From NCBI GenBank assembly GCA_037189665.1, contig JBBCIV010000029.1:1-64000 (forward strand): a DNA stretch of 64,000 nucleotides, given 5' to 3'. Shown in pieces: positions 1 to 9,400 of this stretch. This DNA is from BPJO01 sp037189665 (GTDB lineage Bacteria > Planctomycetota > Phycisphaerae > Tepidisphaerales > Tepidisphaeraceae). Positions within the stretch are counted from its first letter, which is position 1. The number at the start of each line of letters is the position of its first letter. Under the pieces are notes generated by a model that ran no database searches, was not told where the DNA came from, and saw only the letters and a program-made list of their open reading frames with translations. The position numbers and the translations under genes are program-made.

Positions 1-99
1 CGCGTGATGTTCACACGGACGCCCACAACCTGCCTTCGCGCGCATCCCGTGCGCTCCGCCAAAAACGGCGGGCGTCCACGCGACGCGCGAGAGATGGAC

Positions 100-954
100 T
101 TAGTAGCTGAAGCCGATCGAAAGCGCCGTCACGACGAACGACTCCTCCGGGTTGCCCGGGATCTCGTCGTCCGGCGTGTACCAGTAGGTCACGCTGGCCG
201 AGGCAGACCAGGCGCCGTATTCCGCCGGGATGAACGCGAGCGGAACCGAGCCGACCACGCCGATGTTGGCGTAGCCGAAACCGCCGCCTTCGCCGCCCTG
301 GTAATCGTCGGTGAAGAAGCCGACGTTAACCGGGACCGAGAGGCTGATCGGGTAATCAGAATCTTCCATGAACGTGTAGACCGTCGGGCTCACGCCCAAC
401 TGGATCACAGCACATTCTTCCTGGCTGCCGATACCTTCGTACCGCCAGTGCACCAGGAGCGACGGATTGAGGGCGAAGCCGCTGTCGCCCCAAAGGTCCG
501 CGTCGTTGTAGCTCACCGCGAACTGAATCGCGTTTTCGTTGTCACCGCCGTACAGCCAGTACGTGTGAGCCAGGGTGAACTCGAACTTGTCCCACGCGTA
601 CGTGAGACCGACGTTCACGTCGACTTCCTGGATCGGTCCACCGATGTTGGAGTCGACGTTGTCGTTCAGGTCAGACCAGATGTTCACGAAGCCCGACAGC
701 TCGTCGGTGAAGGCCGCGGAGAGCGTGCCGTAACCGAAGGCGGTCGACTTGGCGGAGAACGGCGAAATCGAATCGCCAGCGCCCCACACGTCGGCACCGA
801 ACGAGATGAAGTGCGACGTGAAATCCAGACCGGCCGAGAACGTGTACTTCGTGTCATCGGCACGGGCCGACGACGTTCCGACCGCCAGCACAGCAGCGGC
901 GGCGAGTGCGATCTTGGACGAAACGCCCAGACCCTTGCGCGAGAACCCAATCAT
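100..954 (-). CDS. Putative outer-membrane beta-barrel (TorF/Gcw-chp-like) protein
   Basis: A 284-residue exported protein. The ATG at 954 is preferred over upstream in-frame codons because AGGAGC lies just before it and the product then opens with a signal peptide (basic start, AAAAVLAV core, cleavage after SARA). The mature part alternates aromatic and polar residues, as in transmembrane beta strands, and ends in an aromatic residue (GFSY), the usual barrel-assembly signal. The opening GLDFTSHFISFGADVW resembles putative porins of the TorF/Gcw_chp group; that match is from memory. It would sit in the outer membrane; any substrate is unknown. It follows ureG on the same strand after a 304-base gap, so it is probably a separate unit. 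Confidence 0.7.
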   Translation of the reverse strand: MIGFSRKGLGVSSKIALAAAAVLAVGTSSARADDTKYTFSAGLDFTSHFISFGADVWGAGDSISPFSAKSTAFGYGTLSAAFTDELSGFVNIWSDLNDNVDSNIGGPIQEVDVNVGLTYAWDKFEFTLAHTYWLYGGDNENAIQFAVSYNDADLWGDSGFALNPSLLVHWRYEGIGSQEECAVIQLGVSPTVYTFMEDSDYPISLSVPVNVGFFTDDYQGGEGGGFGYANIGVVGSVPLAFIPAEYGAWSASASVTYWYTPDDEIPGNPEESFVVTALSIGFSY

Positions 955-1258
955 GAAAGCTCCTTCCAGAGACTTGCTCGACACCCGCATCCCGAACGCG
1001 ATGCCGGACGGGGTCCGAGGGTGGACTGGCCCCGCCCGCGCCTGCACTTGCAGGACGAACCGAAGAGACCGGGTATCGTGCTAGGGGACTGTCTTAACAA
1101 ACGCGGTGCCAAAATCCACCGAAATTCACTAGTCGATAACCTTTTCAGCGATTCCCCGGCGTTACAGAGCGGGTATCCGGCAAATCTCCGCCGAGTAGAT
1201 TTTCGGCACCGCCCAGTTTCTACGCATTCGCCAAATCCGGGCCCCGCTTTGCACGAAC
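955..1258. other. Intergenic gap between ureG and the barrel gene
   Basis: About 300 bases without a supported gene. The overlapping open frames are shadows. The barrel gene promoter should lie here on the minus strand, but I see no convincing paired -35/-10 boxes and no clear terminator for ureG. Confidence 0.4.
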
Positions 1259-1972
1259 TTAGGCAGCCGGGGGCGGAACGGACGACGCCCGGGCCTGCAT
1301 CAGATGCTCGATAATCGCGTCTACGCCCACGCCATGGCGGATCTGGGCAAAGACCGTGGGGCCGGGACCGCGCATAAGTTTGGCATCGCGTTCCATGACC
1401 GCCAGATCTGCCCCCACCGCAGCGGCGAGGTCGGTTTTGTTGATGACCAGCAGGTCGGACTGGGTAATTCCAGGGCCGCCTTTCCGCGGCACTTTGTCGC
1501 CGCCGGCGACGTCGATCACGTAGACGGTAAAATCTGCCAGCTCTCTGCTGAAATCTGCCGCCAGGTTGTCGCCGCCGGACTCGATCAGAAGCAGATCGGG
1601 GCGAAACCGCTCGCTCAAGTCCTCTAATGCCAAGAGGTTGGCAGAAATATCCTCGCGGATCGCGGCGTGAGGACACCCGCCGGTTTCGACGGCGCGGATG
1701 CGTTCCGCTTCCAGCGCCTCATGTCGGATGAGAAACTCGCCATCCTCACGCGTAAAGATGTCGTTCGTCACCGCCGCCACGCCGATCCGGTCGCGCAGGC
1801 GAGCGCACAATTGCAGCATCAAGGCCGTCTTGCCCGACCCGACGGGACCGCCGATACCGATAGTGAAGGCCCTCTGGGCGAAATCCCGATCCGTCCTCAC
1901 CCGCGGCCGATACTCAAACCGCCCGGCATTCGCCATCTCATCATGCCGGTGCGGCCGATCCGTAAAACCCAT
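1259..1972 (-). CDS. ureG: Urease accessory GTPase UreG
   Basis: A 237-residue SIMIBI-class GTPase that delivers nickel to urease in the cytoplasm. Visible motifs are the P-loop GPVGSGKT (42-49), TNDIFTREDGEFL (about 69-81), the invariant metal-binding Cys-Pro-His (100-102), ESGGDNLAA (131-139), and NKTD for guanine recognition (178-181). The ATG at 1972 is chosen because AGGAAGGAAG precedes it; a TTG at 2008 would add 12 residues with no better site. It lies 83 bases downstream of ureF on the same strand. Neither urease subunits nor ureD/ureE are in this window, so its client is not visible. Confidence 0.95.
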   Translation of the reverse strand: MGFTDRPHRHDEMANAGRFEYRPRVRTDRDFAQRAFTIGIGGPVGSGKTALMLQLCARLRDRIGVAAVTNDIFTREDGEFLIRHEALEAERIRAVETGGCPHAAIREDISANLLALEDLSERFRPDLLLIESGGDNLAADFSRELADFTVYVIDVAGGDKVPRKGGPGITQSDLLVINKTDLAAAVGADLAVMERDAKLMRGPGPTVFAQIRHGVGVDAIIEHLMQARASSVPPPAA

Positions 1973-2055
1973 TGCTTCCTTCCTGCCCGCGTGCTCGTTC
2001 ACGCCCAAAAAATGTGCAGCCCGTTCGCCATTGCAATGTAAACATCATAACAGCA

Positions 2056-2739
2056 TCAACTTACGAACAACCGCGAGTACAGCCGATCCTGCTGTGCCTG
2101 GAGTAACTCGATCAGCGGCGCGGTTTGCGTGGCGTTTTCGATATCCGTCGCCATCGCAATGCGAATCCACTCCGGCCGATCGTCCGCAAGTTTCGCTTGC
2201 AACCTTTGTGCCTCGCGCGACCCCGCTACCCCCAGCCGTACCGCCGCCGACAGGATGCCCCGCATCTGACAGAACAAAAACGCGTCCGCAGCTTCCTTTT
2301 CGGAAATGCCGACCACGCCGGCCGTCAGTCCGAACGCGATCGGAAGATGGCCGAACCACGTCCCCGCTTTCAGTCCCGTCCGCGCTCGCAGAATCACGTC
2401 CGAAGGCCAGACCTCCCCCGCCGTGGCGATCAGCGCCTGCCCCTGCTGCCGACTGGCCTTGTTACCCACGCCGTTTCGCAGCATGGCGTCGAACAGTCGG
2501 TCCAGTCCGATCCAATCGTTCGCGGCGTTGACCGATCGGATGACGAACGGCGCCTGCAGACTGGCCGCCTGCTGGATCGACGCCCGCACGAACCGCAGCA
2601 CGTCGTCCGCTCCCGTTATCTCCCCCAGTTGCACCGCCGCCTCAAGCCCGCCGGAATGCGCGAACGAGCCCACGGGAAACGCCGAATCGATGAGTTGCCA
2701 GAGCGTCCACGAGGAGAGGCTATCGGGGTCGGAATCCAT
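2056..2739 (-). CDS. ureF: Urease accessory protein UreF
   Basis: A 227-residue helical protein that acts with UreG and UreD/H in urease nickel insertion. The hallmark N-terminal stretch LWQLIDSAFPVGSFAHSGGLE is present, followed by the family pattern of helices and a late GLTAGVVGIS segment. The ATG at 2739 fits the family start; an in-frame ATG 48 bases upstream would add an unconserved basic stretch. No strong ribosome-binding site is visible. It is first of a ureF-ureG pair, an order seen in urease accessory operons. Confidence 0.92.
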   Translation of the reverse strand: MDSDPDSLSSWTLWQLIDSAFPVGSFAHSGGLEAAVQLGEITGADDVLRFVRASIQQAASLQAPFVIRSVNAANDWIGLDRLFDAMLRNGVGNKASRQQGQALIATAGEVWPSDVILRARTGLKAGTWFGHLPIAFGLTAGVVGISEKEAADAFLFCQMRGILSAAVRLGVAGSREAQRLQAKLADDRPEWIRIAMATDIENATQTAPLIELLQAQQDRLYSRLFVS

Positions 2740-3102
2740 GCGTCGGCGGGCACTATACCGGAAACCGCCGACGATCTGCGGCCACACCCCGCCGTAGGGG
2801 TGGCCTTTCGTCGCAAAACGGCCTAAACTCTGTCAACGAATCGGACTCGCTCTTGTCCGGTCAAAACATTATGCGGCTCATCGATCTGACCCAACGCTTC
2901 ATCTTCCCGTCCTGAGCCCGCCCGGCGTGTGTGTCCCCGCCGCGTCGCGGCGGGCCGGTCCACCCTTTTCGCATCATCGTAAAATAAACCTTACACGTCG
3001 CGCGCGGTGAAACGCTGTACGCACGTGTGCACGTTCCCTGTCCCTTTTTCCGTTTTCACTCTCGCGCCGCTCCGCGGCCGTAAGATTCAAAGGATTTCGA
3101 CC
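2740..3102. other. Divergent intergenic region with a GC-rich palindrome
   Basis: This 363-base gap lies between ureF (leftward) and the Rnk-like gene (rightward). At 2936-2954 it holds a near-perfect hairpin with arms CCCGCCGCG and CGCGGCGGG around one T. No T-run follows immediately, so it is not a classic terminator; it could be a 5' leader structure for the Rnk-like gene. A 14-codon frame at 2871-2915 has no ribosome-binding site and is not called. Nothing else is apparent. Confidence 0.4.
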
Positions 3103-3522
3103 ATGCCCCGACAAGCCAAACCCGTTCTTACCAATATTGACATGCAACGCCTGCAACACGCCGTCCAGGCCATGCGCGCGATTAACCACCCATTCCGCAT
3201 GTACCTCAGTTCGCTGGAAAACGTGCTTCAATCCGCCGTCGTTGTGCCGCAGGAGCAAGTTCCGTCTGACGTCGTCACGATGAATTCGAAGATCAAGACA
3301 TTCGATATCCGCACGCGGGAGGAGGAAGAGTTCACGCTGGTCTATCCGCAGGACTCCGACATCCTTCGCGGCCGTATGTCGGTGCTGGCGCCGCTGGGTC
3401 TGGCAGTGCTGGGCGCGCGAAAAGGCACAACGCTCGAACTGCGCGTGCCCGCCGGCGTTCGGTCGTTCACGATTGAAGAGCTCGTCTACCAGCCCGAAGC
3501 GGCCCACGACTACCATCTGTAA
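3103..3522 (+). CDS. Rnk/GreA-C-terminal-like regulator of nucleoside diphosphate kinase
   Basis: A 139-residue protein whose C-terminal half matches the FKBP-like domain shared by GreA/GreB and Rnk (TLVYPQDSD followed by SVLAPLGLAVLGARKG and an EELVYQPE end). Rnk-type proteins bind RNA polymerase near the secondary channel but lack the long coiled coil of GreA; only a short helical N-terminus is present here (about 1-45). The ATG at 3103 is preceded by AAAGGA; the longer frame from 3007 lacks similarity to the family. It ends 122 bases before hypA and is probably separate from it. Confidence 0.82.
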   Translation: MPRQAKPVLTNIDMQRLQHAVQAMRAINHPFRMYLSSLENVLQSAVVVPQEQVPSDVVTMNSKIKTFDIRTREEEEFTLVYPQDSDILRGRMSVLAPLGLAVLGARKGTTLELRVPAGVRSFTIEELVYQPEAAHDYHL

Positions 3523-3607
3523 ATGTTGTGCGTTCGACAATGGTCGTACATCCGCCGCCTCTCCTGCGCGAGTACGTGGGAGAGGCGGCGCGGACGCCCG
3601 ATGATGA

Positions 3608-3635
3608 TTGCCCGCCTTCCACGGCCCTATATAAT
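3608..3635 (+). promoter_or_regulatory. Sigma-70-type promoter for hypA, giving an almost leaderless mRNA
   Basis: A -35 box TTGCCC (3608-3613) and a perfect -10 box TATAAT (3630-3635) are 16 bases apart. Transcription should begin near 3642-3643, only two or three bases before the GTG start at 3645. No ribosome-binding site exists ahead of that GTG, which fits leaderless translation. Confidence 0.65.
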
Positions 3636-3644
3636 AGTTGTATC

Positions 3645-3989
3645 GTGCACGAGTTGTCGATCGCCATGAGCCTGCTCGACGTGGTTACCGAAATGCTGAT
3701 CCGCGAAAACGCCGCGCGGGCCAGCCGTGTGACGGTAGAAGTTGGCGAGTTGTCCGGCGTCGTGCCCGAGGCGCTGCAGACGGCATTTATCACCGCCACC
3801 CAAAACTCCGATCTTGCCGGCTGTACGCTGATCATCCGGCCGGTGCCGGTCACAGTTTGGTGTGATCGCTGCCAATCCGAACGCCCCGCCCACGCCACAA
3901 ACGACCTCGCCTGCACCGCCTGTAGCCAACTGTCTGCCACCGTCATCCGCGGAAAAGAACTCGACATCGTCGAAATCGCCGTCGAGTGA
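3645..3989 (+). CDS. hypA: Nickel chaperone HypA/HybF
   Basis: A 114-residue protein that passes nickel to hydrogenase and, in some bacteria such as Helicobacter, to urease. The GTG start gives MHELSIAM, placing the nickel-binding His at position 2 as the family requires; earlier in-frame ATGs bury it. A zinc knuckle is formed by Cys73, Cys76, Cys90 and Cys93. The GELSGVVPEAL stretch is also typical. No hydrogenase genes are in view, but ureF/ureG lie 1-2 kb away, so urease maturation is a reasonable role here (inference). Confidence 0.92.
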   Translation: MHELSIAMSLLDVVTEMLIRENAARASRVTVEVGELSGVVPEALQTAFITATQNSDLAGCTLIIRPVPVTVWCDRCQSERPAHATNDLACTACSQLSATVIRGKELDIVEIAVE

Positions 3990-4066
3990 CGTCACGGCAA
4001 AGCAAAAGTCATCAAGTTCTCCCAATTTCTGGCTGCAATAGCTCAACTGCCGTGAAATGCGAAGGA

Positions 4067-5422
4067 TCACTCGCCTCTCGCCGGTACTTCCACCGCCCGT
4101 TTGACCGCCAGCGGGAAGACTTCAGTTACGGTCGGCACGTTCCAGCTATCAGGAAATTTCCCGACGTCGCCCTTCGGCCGGATACCGTTGCCGAGGATGC
4201 CGGTTTTATTGCGGCCCCAGGAGAAAATCCTGCCGTCCTTCGTCATCGCGTAGGCGTAAAAGCAGAGGGAGTTCGTATAGACGTTCTCAAAGTTCCGCAC
4301 CTTCGTCGCCACCTGCACCGGCCGGGGGACCAGCAGCAGGTAAGGCTTGTAAGGCCAAGAGTAATTGTACTGGCTGAAATCGAGCATCTCGCCGTTTCCC
4401 ACGCCGCCCATGGCGTTGTCGCCCCAACTCCAAAGCGTGCCGTCCTCGAGGATGGCGTGCGCGGTGAGCCAGCTCGTCGCGACCTGCTTCACCCGCTTGC
4501 CGCGGAACTCGGGGAAGGCGAGCTTCTTCGGCGTCGGCACGAACTGCTTGCTGCCCTCAGGCACGCCCATGCCGAAGAGCGTGCCCGACCGACCCCAGCC
4601 CCAGAGCTGGCCTTCGGTATCGAGCGCGAAGTTGAACCCGCCGCTGATCGCGATCTGCCTGATGCGCGGCAAGCCAGGCACCTTGAGCGGGCGAGAGTAA
4701 TCCGGATCGCGCGTGCCGCGGTTGTCGACCGGGCCTTTTCCGCCGGCCCAGGTCCAGACGTTGCCTTGCGCGTCGAGGGCGCCGATCATGTTTCGCCCCA
4801 GGCTGACCTGCACGATCTTCACGCCTTGCGGAAACGGCACCTGCGTCGGCCGATTGATCAGCGGCGTGGTGGTGTCGCCGTTGCCGAGCGTGCCGTTTTC
4901 CCCGTTCTCGCCCCACACCCAGCACGTGCCGTCCTTCTTCACCGCCACGTTGAACCACAGCGTGCTCATCACGCTGGCGACGCCGGTGTACGGCTTGCCA
5001 GTGCTGTCGGTCTGGATCATGTATGGCGTACCGTCGTCGTGTGGCTTGGTGAAGCCGGGTTTGTCGACCGGCGGCGTGCCGTCGCCCTTCTGTCCGTTGT
5101 AGTTGCTCCCCCACGTCCACACCCGGCCGGCCCGATCTACCGCGAGGCTATGATAGCCCCCCGAAGCCACGTCCACGATCTGCACCTGCGGCGGAATCTT
5201 CACCTGCTCCGGCACCGCGATGCCCGCCGACCGTATGTGCCCGAGCCCAAGCTGCCCCGCGCGGTTCGACCCGATCCCCCACAAGCGCCCATCATCGATG
5301 AAGAAGCACTGATACTCGCCCGGCGCGATCTTCTGCACTTTCGCCATCACGCCAACGTGCAAACCGAATATCGACGCCAACACCGCCAACTTTACGAAAG
5401 CCGATCGCGCTCGATGGGCCAT
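4067..5422 (-). CDS. Secreted RCC1-repeat beta-propeller protein
   Basis: A 451-residue protein with a signal peptide (SAFVKLAVLASIFGLHVGVMA) followed by about seven RCC1-type repeats, recognisable by recurring LWGWG / VWTWGSN / LWSWGDN motifs with G-x-LG-x-G turns. RCC1/BLIP-II repeats form beta-propellers used for protein or ligand binding; no enzymatic residues are evident. The ATG at 5422 has GGGAGGA upstream. It lies 35 bases after the Gfo/Idh/MocA gene and is the last gene of that leftward operon, suggesting a secreted or periplasmic binding role alongside the glycosidase. Confidence 0.85.
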   Translation of the reverse strand: MAHRARSAFVKLAVLASIFGLHVGVMAKVQKIAPGEYQCFFIDDGRLWGIGSNRAGQLGLGHIRSAGIAVPEQVKIPPQVQIVDVASGGYHSLAVDRAGRVWTWGSNYNGQKGDGTPPVDKPGFTKPHDDGTPYMIQTDSTGKPYTGVASVMSTLWFNVAVKKDGTCWVWGENGENGTLGNGDTTTPLINRPTQVPFPQGVKIVQVSLGRNMIGALDAQGNVWTWAGGKGPVDNRGTRDPDYSRPLKVPGLPRIRQIAISGGFNFALDTEGQLWGWGRSGTLFGMGVPEGSKQFVPTPKKLAFPEFRGKRVKQVATSWLTAHAILEDGTLWSWGDNAMGGVGNGEMLDFSQYNYSWPYKPYLLLVPRPVQVATKVRNFENVYTNSLCFYAYAMTKDGRIFSWGRNKTGILGNGIRPKGDVGKFPDSWNVPTVTEVFPLAVKRAVEVPARGE

Positions 5423-5457
5423 GGGTTTTCCTCCCGATGCGAACCGCCGGACTCTGC

Positions 5458-6471
5458 TCACTGCGCACGCCCGCCCGCCTTCGCCACCGCGAGCACGAGC
5501 TTCAGGTCTTCCACGCCGTCCTCCACGCTCGAACGCAGCGGCTCGGTCCCGCGAATGCCGGCGATGAAGTTCCGCGTGATCTCGTCGTTGCCGTTGTCGG
5601 GGTTCTGGATGCGTTCAGGCGCACGTTCGATGCCCGACGGCCAGGCCTCTTCGCCGGTCATGCCGCGATGGTCCAGGAACATCGAGTCCTGCGGGCCGTT
5701 GAATTGCACGAACAGCTTCTCGCACACGATCGTCGCCGAGAGCAGGCTGCTCCACGGGTCGGCGCAGTTGGAGGCGCAGATGCTGGCGATCGCCCCATTG
5801 CGAAAGCGGATCGTCGCGGCGCTGGTGTCGTCAACGCGGTATTGCGGGAAGCGGTCGTGCCCAAGTCGCCCACACGCGCCGGTGACGGACTCGGCCTCGC
5901 CGAGGAAGTACCGGGCGAGGTCATACATGTGGATCGCCTGCTCGATCAAATGCCCGCCGCCGAGCTTAGGGTCGCGCCACCAGTCGCCGTGCAGGCGGTT
6001 GGCATACCACGACATCTGCATGAGCAACGGCTTGCCCGCCGATCCGTCCTCGATCATCGATTTGAGCTTGATCGACGGCGCGGTGTGGCGGAAGTTGTGC
6101 CCCATCTGGCACTTCACTCCCGCCTTTCGCACAGCGGCGGCGATCGATTCAGCACGGGCGAGCGTGAGCGCGATCGGCTTCTCAAGAAACAGGTGAACAC
6201 CCTTCGCGGCGGCGGCCTCGACTTCACCATTGTGTGCGCCCGGAGGAATGCAGGCATAGAGCGCATCGAACTGCGTCCCCGCAAGCATCGCGTCCATCGT
6301 CGAGTAACATTTCGCTGCCCCGCCGACGCGATCGGCATTGAACTTTTCAGCCTTGGCGATGTTGTGGTTGCACAGCGCCACCACGCTGACGTTCTCGACC
6401 TTCGACAACGCCCGCACATGTGCTGCCGCGATGCCGCCGGTCCCGAAAATTCCGACCCGAATGGTGCTCAT
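5458..6471 (-). CDS. Gfo/Idh/MocA family NAD(P)-dependent oxidoreductase
   Basis: A 337-residue cytoplasmic oxidoreductase. The N-terminal Rossmann fold carries GIFGTGGIAAAH (about 8-19); the family EKP motif is at 97-99 (FLEKPIALT), and the C-terminal domain has GGGHLIEQAIHMYD, which supplies the catalytic histidine region. Members oxidise or epimerise sugars, sugar acids and inositols; the substrate cannot be read from sequence. Its ATG overlaps the stop of the upstream glycosidase (ATGA), so the two are translationally coupled and it probably handles a released sugar. Confidence 0.9.
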   Translation of the reverse strand: MSTIRVGIFGTGGIAAAHVRALSKVENVSVVALCNHNIAKAEKFNADRVGGAAKCYSTMDAMLAGTQFDALYACIPPGAHNGEVEAAAAKGVHLFLEKPIALTLARAESIAAAVRKAGVKCQMGHNFRHTAPSIKLKSMIEDGSAGKPLLMQMSWYANRLHGDWWRDPKLGGGHLIEQAIHMYDLARYFLGEAESVTGACGRLGHDRFPQYRVDDTSAATIRFRNGAIASICASNCADPWSSLLSATIVCEKLFVQFNGPQDSMFLDHRGMTGEEAWPSGIERAPERIQNPDNGNDEITRNFIAGIRGTEPLRSSVEDGVEDLKLVLAVAKAGGRAQ

Positions 6472-9400
6472 TTCCCGTCCTTTTCCATGAGTTTCACGGA
6501 ACCCCAATGTTGCTGTTGCCGCTGAACCCCCGCCGACTTTTGGCGAGGCCAGTAGATCTCGCGCGAGCGCTGCTGGCCCACCACCGTCAGGTTGAGATTG
6601 ATGCCGATCTCGCCGCGGCCCACGTCGTAGTTTCGCAGCAGCTCTGCGGGGATGAACAGTTCCATGACGTAACCGTCACCCGTTCGGCGCGACGCGCCTT
6701 TGACCTGTTGGATGTCATACTGCGTCTGGGGAATTTCGTTGGCGACCTTCCACTGGCCGGCGTATACCGCCTGTTTGTCCGGCAACGGCACGAACCAGAA
6801 CTGGTGCTCCCCTACCCCGAACGGGCGAGGTTGTTTGTTGTTGGCGGCATCGACGAACACCTCCAGCACGTCGCCGGTCCAGAAGCCCTTGGGATCGTTG
6901 TGAAGCACCTTGCTGTCGCTCACGTCGACCGCAAAATAAAGCCCCTCGGGAGACCACGCGGCGTAGAGCTTGGCGTCGTGATCGCCCGTGGTGCTGCCGA
7001 GCATCCAGCCGGGCACCTGCGCGTCGGCCGGCCAGTCAGCGAGGTCGCCGTCGAGCGCGATCGCCGGCGCTGCCGGCATTCGATGTTGCGGCGGAATGAG
7101 CGGACGCGAGAACGTGGCTTTGTCCTGGGCCTCGAAAACCACCTGCGCGCTTTCCGAAGCGCCGACGTCCGGGCTCCACGTAAACCTGATCGGCACCGTG
7201 CGTGCCTCGCCCGGCGAAATGGCGCTCACGGCGATCTCGCGCACGTCCGCCTTCCACGCCGCCGGCAGTGACAGTCGCAGTACGCCTTCGCGCGGGGTGG
7301 TGGCGTTATTGCCGAGTTCGACGTCGAGCTGCACCTCGCCCGGAGCGCCTGTGATCGAGGCAAGCCGCATCTGGATTGCCGGCTGCAGACCGACCTGGAG
7401 CGGGATCTGCTTGACGGCCTCTCCCGACGCCTCGGCAATCGCGAACGTCACGATCTGCGTGCCGCGATCCTCCCCCGGACCAACCGTGATCGGGAACTCG
7501 ACCAGCTTGCTTTCGCCGGGCGACACCGTCACGCGCACTTGCGGCGTCTCGGTCTTCCAGCCCGCCGGCAATCGAGGCGCGATCGTCGCATCGATCGGCG
7601 TCGTGCGGTTGTTCTCCACCTTCACCACGGGCTTGATCGGATCGCCCGGCGTGGCGGCGATGAGATACGGCGTGTCGAGGCTGTAGGCAGTCTGCTTGTA
7701 CAACGCGCTCGACGTGTTCAGGCCAACGGCATACGTCGGCGCCATCGACAGCTTGACGCGCTTCGACGCGATCGGATTCGCGAGGTAGTCGTACAGATGC
7801 TCGGCTTCGATCTCCACCTCCGGGCCATCGCCGCGAATGGAAAACAGGACCGCCACCATCTTGCCGCTCTGTTCCAGAACGTAGCCGCCGGTGTTGTCGC
7901 CGACGGAGATCATGCCGACGTATCGTGGGCTCGGAAGCGCCCACGCCATGCCCGCCATCGCCGAGAGCGCGAGCTTCGGCTGCCCGTCGAAAGTGAAGAG
8001 GCCGCAGCCATCAAAGAAACCGCGCGGCTCCTTCGAATCGAAATTGTAGAACCAGAACGACTTCTCACATCCCGCTGCCAGCGCCAATAGCCAGCCGCGC
8101 TGCAGGAACACCGCTTGCTCATATGGCGACACCACCGGCCCGGCGAGCGTGTCCCAGCCGAACTCGGTCAGCCAGTGCTGGCGCTTCTTGCCGTCAGCCT
8201 GTCCGGCACGCGTCGCGGCGCGAAGCTGATCGTAGTAAAGCCCCTTTTCCTGGTAGAGGAACGAATCAGTATGCGTGTTGTAGTTAAGCGTGCTCACCTC
8301 CGGCGGTTCGGTGCCGGTGTAGTAGTGGGAGTTGATCACATCGAGGGGATCAACGTGGCCGCTCATGACCATGTCGCGTTCCAGCTCCGGAAAGATCCCG
8401 GCGCGGCCGTTCTCGATGGTGACGCCTTTATCGCCATGAACAGCGCGAACCAACTCGGCAAGCTTCGCGTGATACTTACCGTAGTTCTCCCAGTTTACGG
8501 CCTCCTCGGCCTTGTGGTTCTCGACAAGAATGTCGTACTCGTTCGACGCCTCCCAATGCGTCACCTGCGGAAACGCCCGGATCAGGCTGCCGATCAGCTT
8601 TACCCACTCTTCGTCAGGCCCCAACGGGCCGACCGGCTTGCCGTCTTCCAGCTTCGGCTTGATGATCGTCTGCTGAAGCACGGGCATGACCTTCAAGTCC
8701 GCTTCTTCAAACTCCTTCAAAACCTGCCCAAAAAACGGCCACCTGCTGAACGATCCGTCTTGGGCTCGTGCCTCCAACAGACGCTGACGGATAAATCCGT
8801 AATCGCGAATCCAGATGATCCCCGCCTTTCGGAAAGGCTTGATCATCATGCCGACGTTCCCGTAGTGATTCAGGCCGTAGGGAGACGCCATCTTCTCCGC
8901 TTCGGTCAACTCGCGCGGTTCGGGCAGCAGCGCATAGGTCATGCGAGCAGTGGCGTTGGCACCCTCAGCGTGAGGCAATCTGGCGTCAATCGAATAGAGG
9001 CCGAAGCGATCGCCGGGCAGCGCCAGATCGATGGACGAAACCCCGTCGATTTCGATCGACTGCGCATTTGTATGAACGACCGTCTGATCGGCATCGGCGA
9101 CCGAATAGTTCAGCGTGCTTTTCAACGGCCTGGGCAACCAGTTGTGAACATGCGCCGTCGCGCTGGCCGGCGGGCCGGCAAAGACGTTGCCCTGCTCGGG
9201 CGTGGAGAGCACGAGGTCAACCAACCTCGTCGCCGGCGGCGATTTCAAGGCGGTCTTCGGATCGGCGGGCGAGGGGTCGGGCGTCCAGGTGGTCAGCAGT
9301 CCGGTCGTGCGATCGACGTTGGTGATGTCGGTCGCGACGGCGAGATCATCGATTTGGATGGCTGATCGCGGCTTATCCGACTTCGAGTCAGAATCGACGA

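Noticed and set aside
4..1314. Long rightward open frame of 436 codons
   Set aside because: It is antisense to the barrel-protein gene and ureG, has a His/Arg-rich composition typical of high-GC shadow frames, and has no ribosome-binding site or family features.
2871..2915. 14-codon frame before the Rnk-like gene, possible leader peptide
   Set aside because: No ribosome-binding site, no runs of regulatory codons and no attenuator after it.
3986..6196. 736-codon rightward frame opposite the RCC1 and oxidoreductase genes
   Set aside because: A reverse-strand shadow. The minus-strand proteins have clear domains, and this frame is Arg/His/Pro-rich with no motif.
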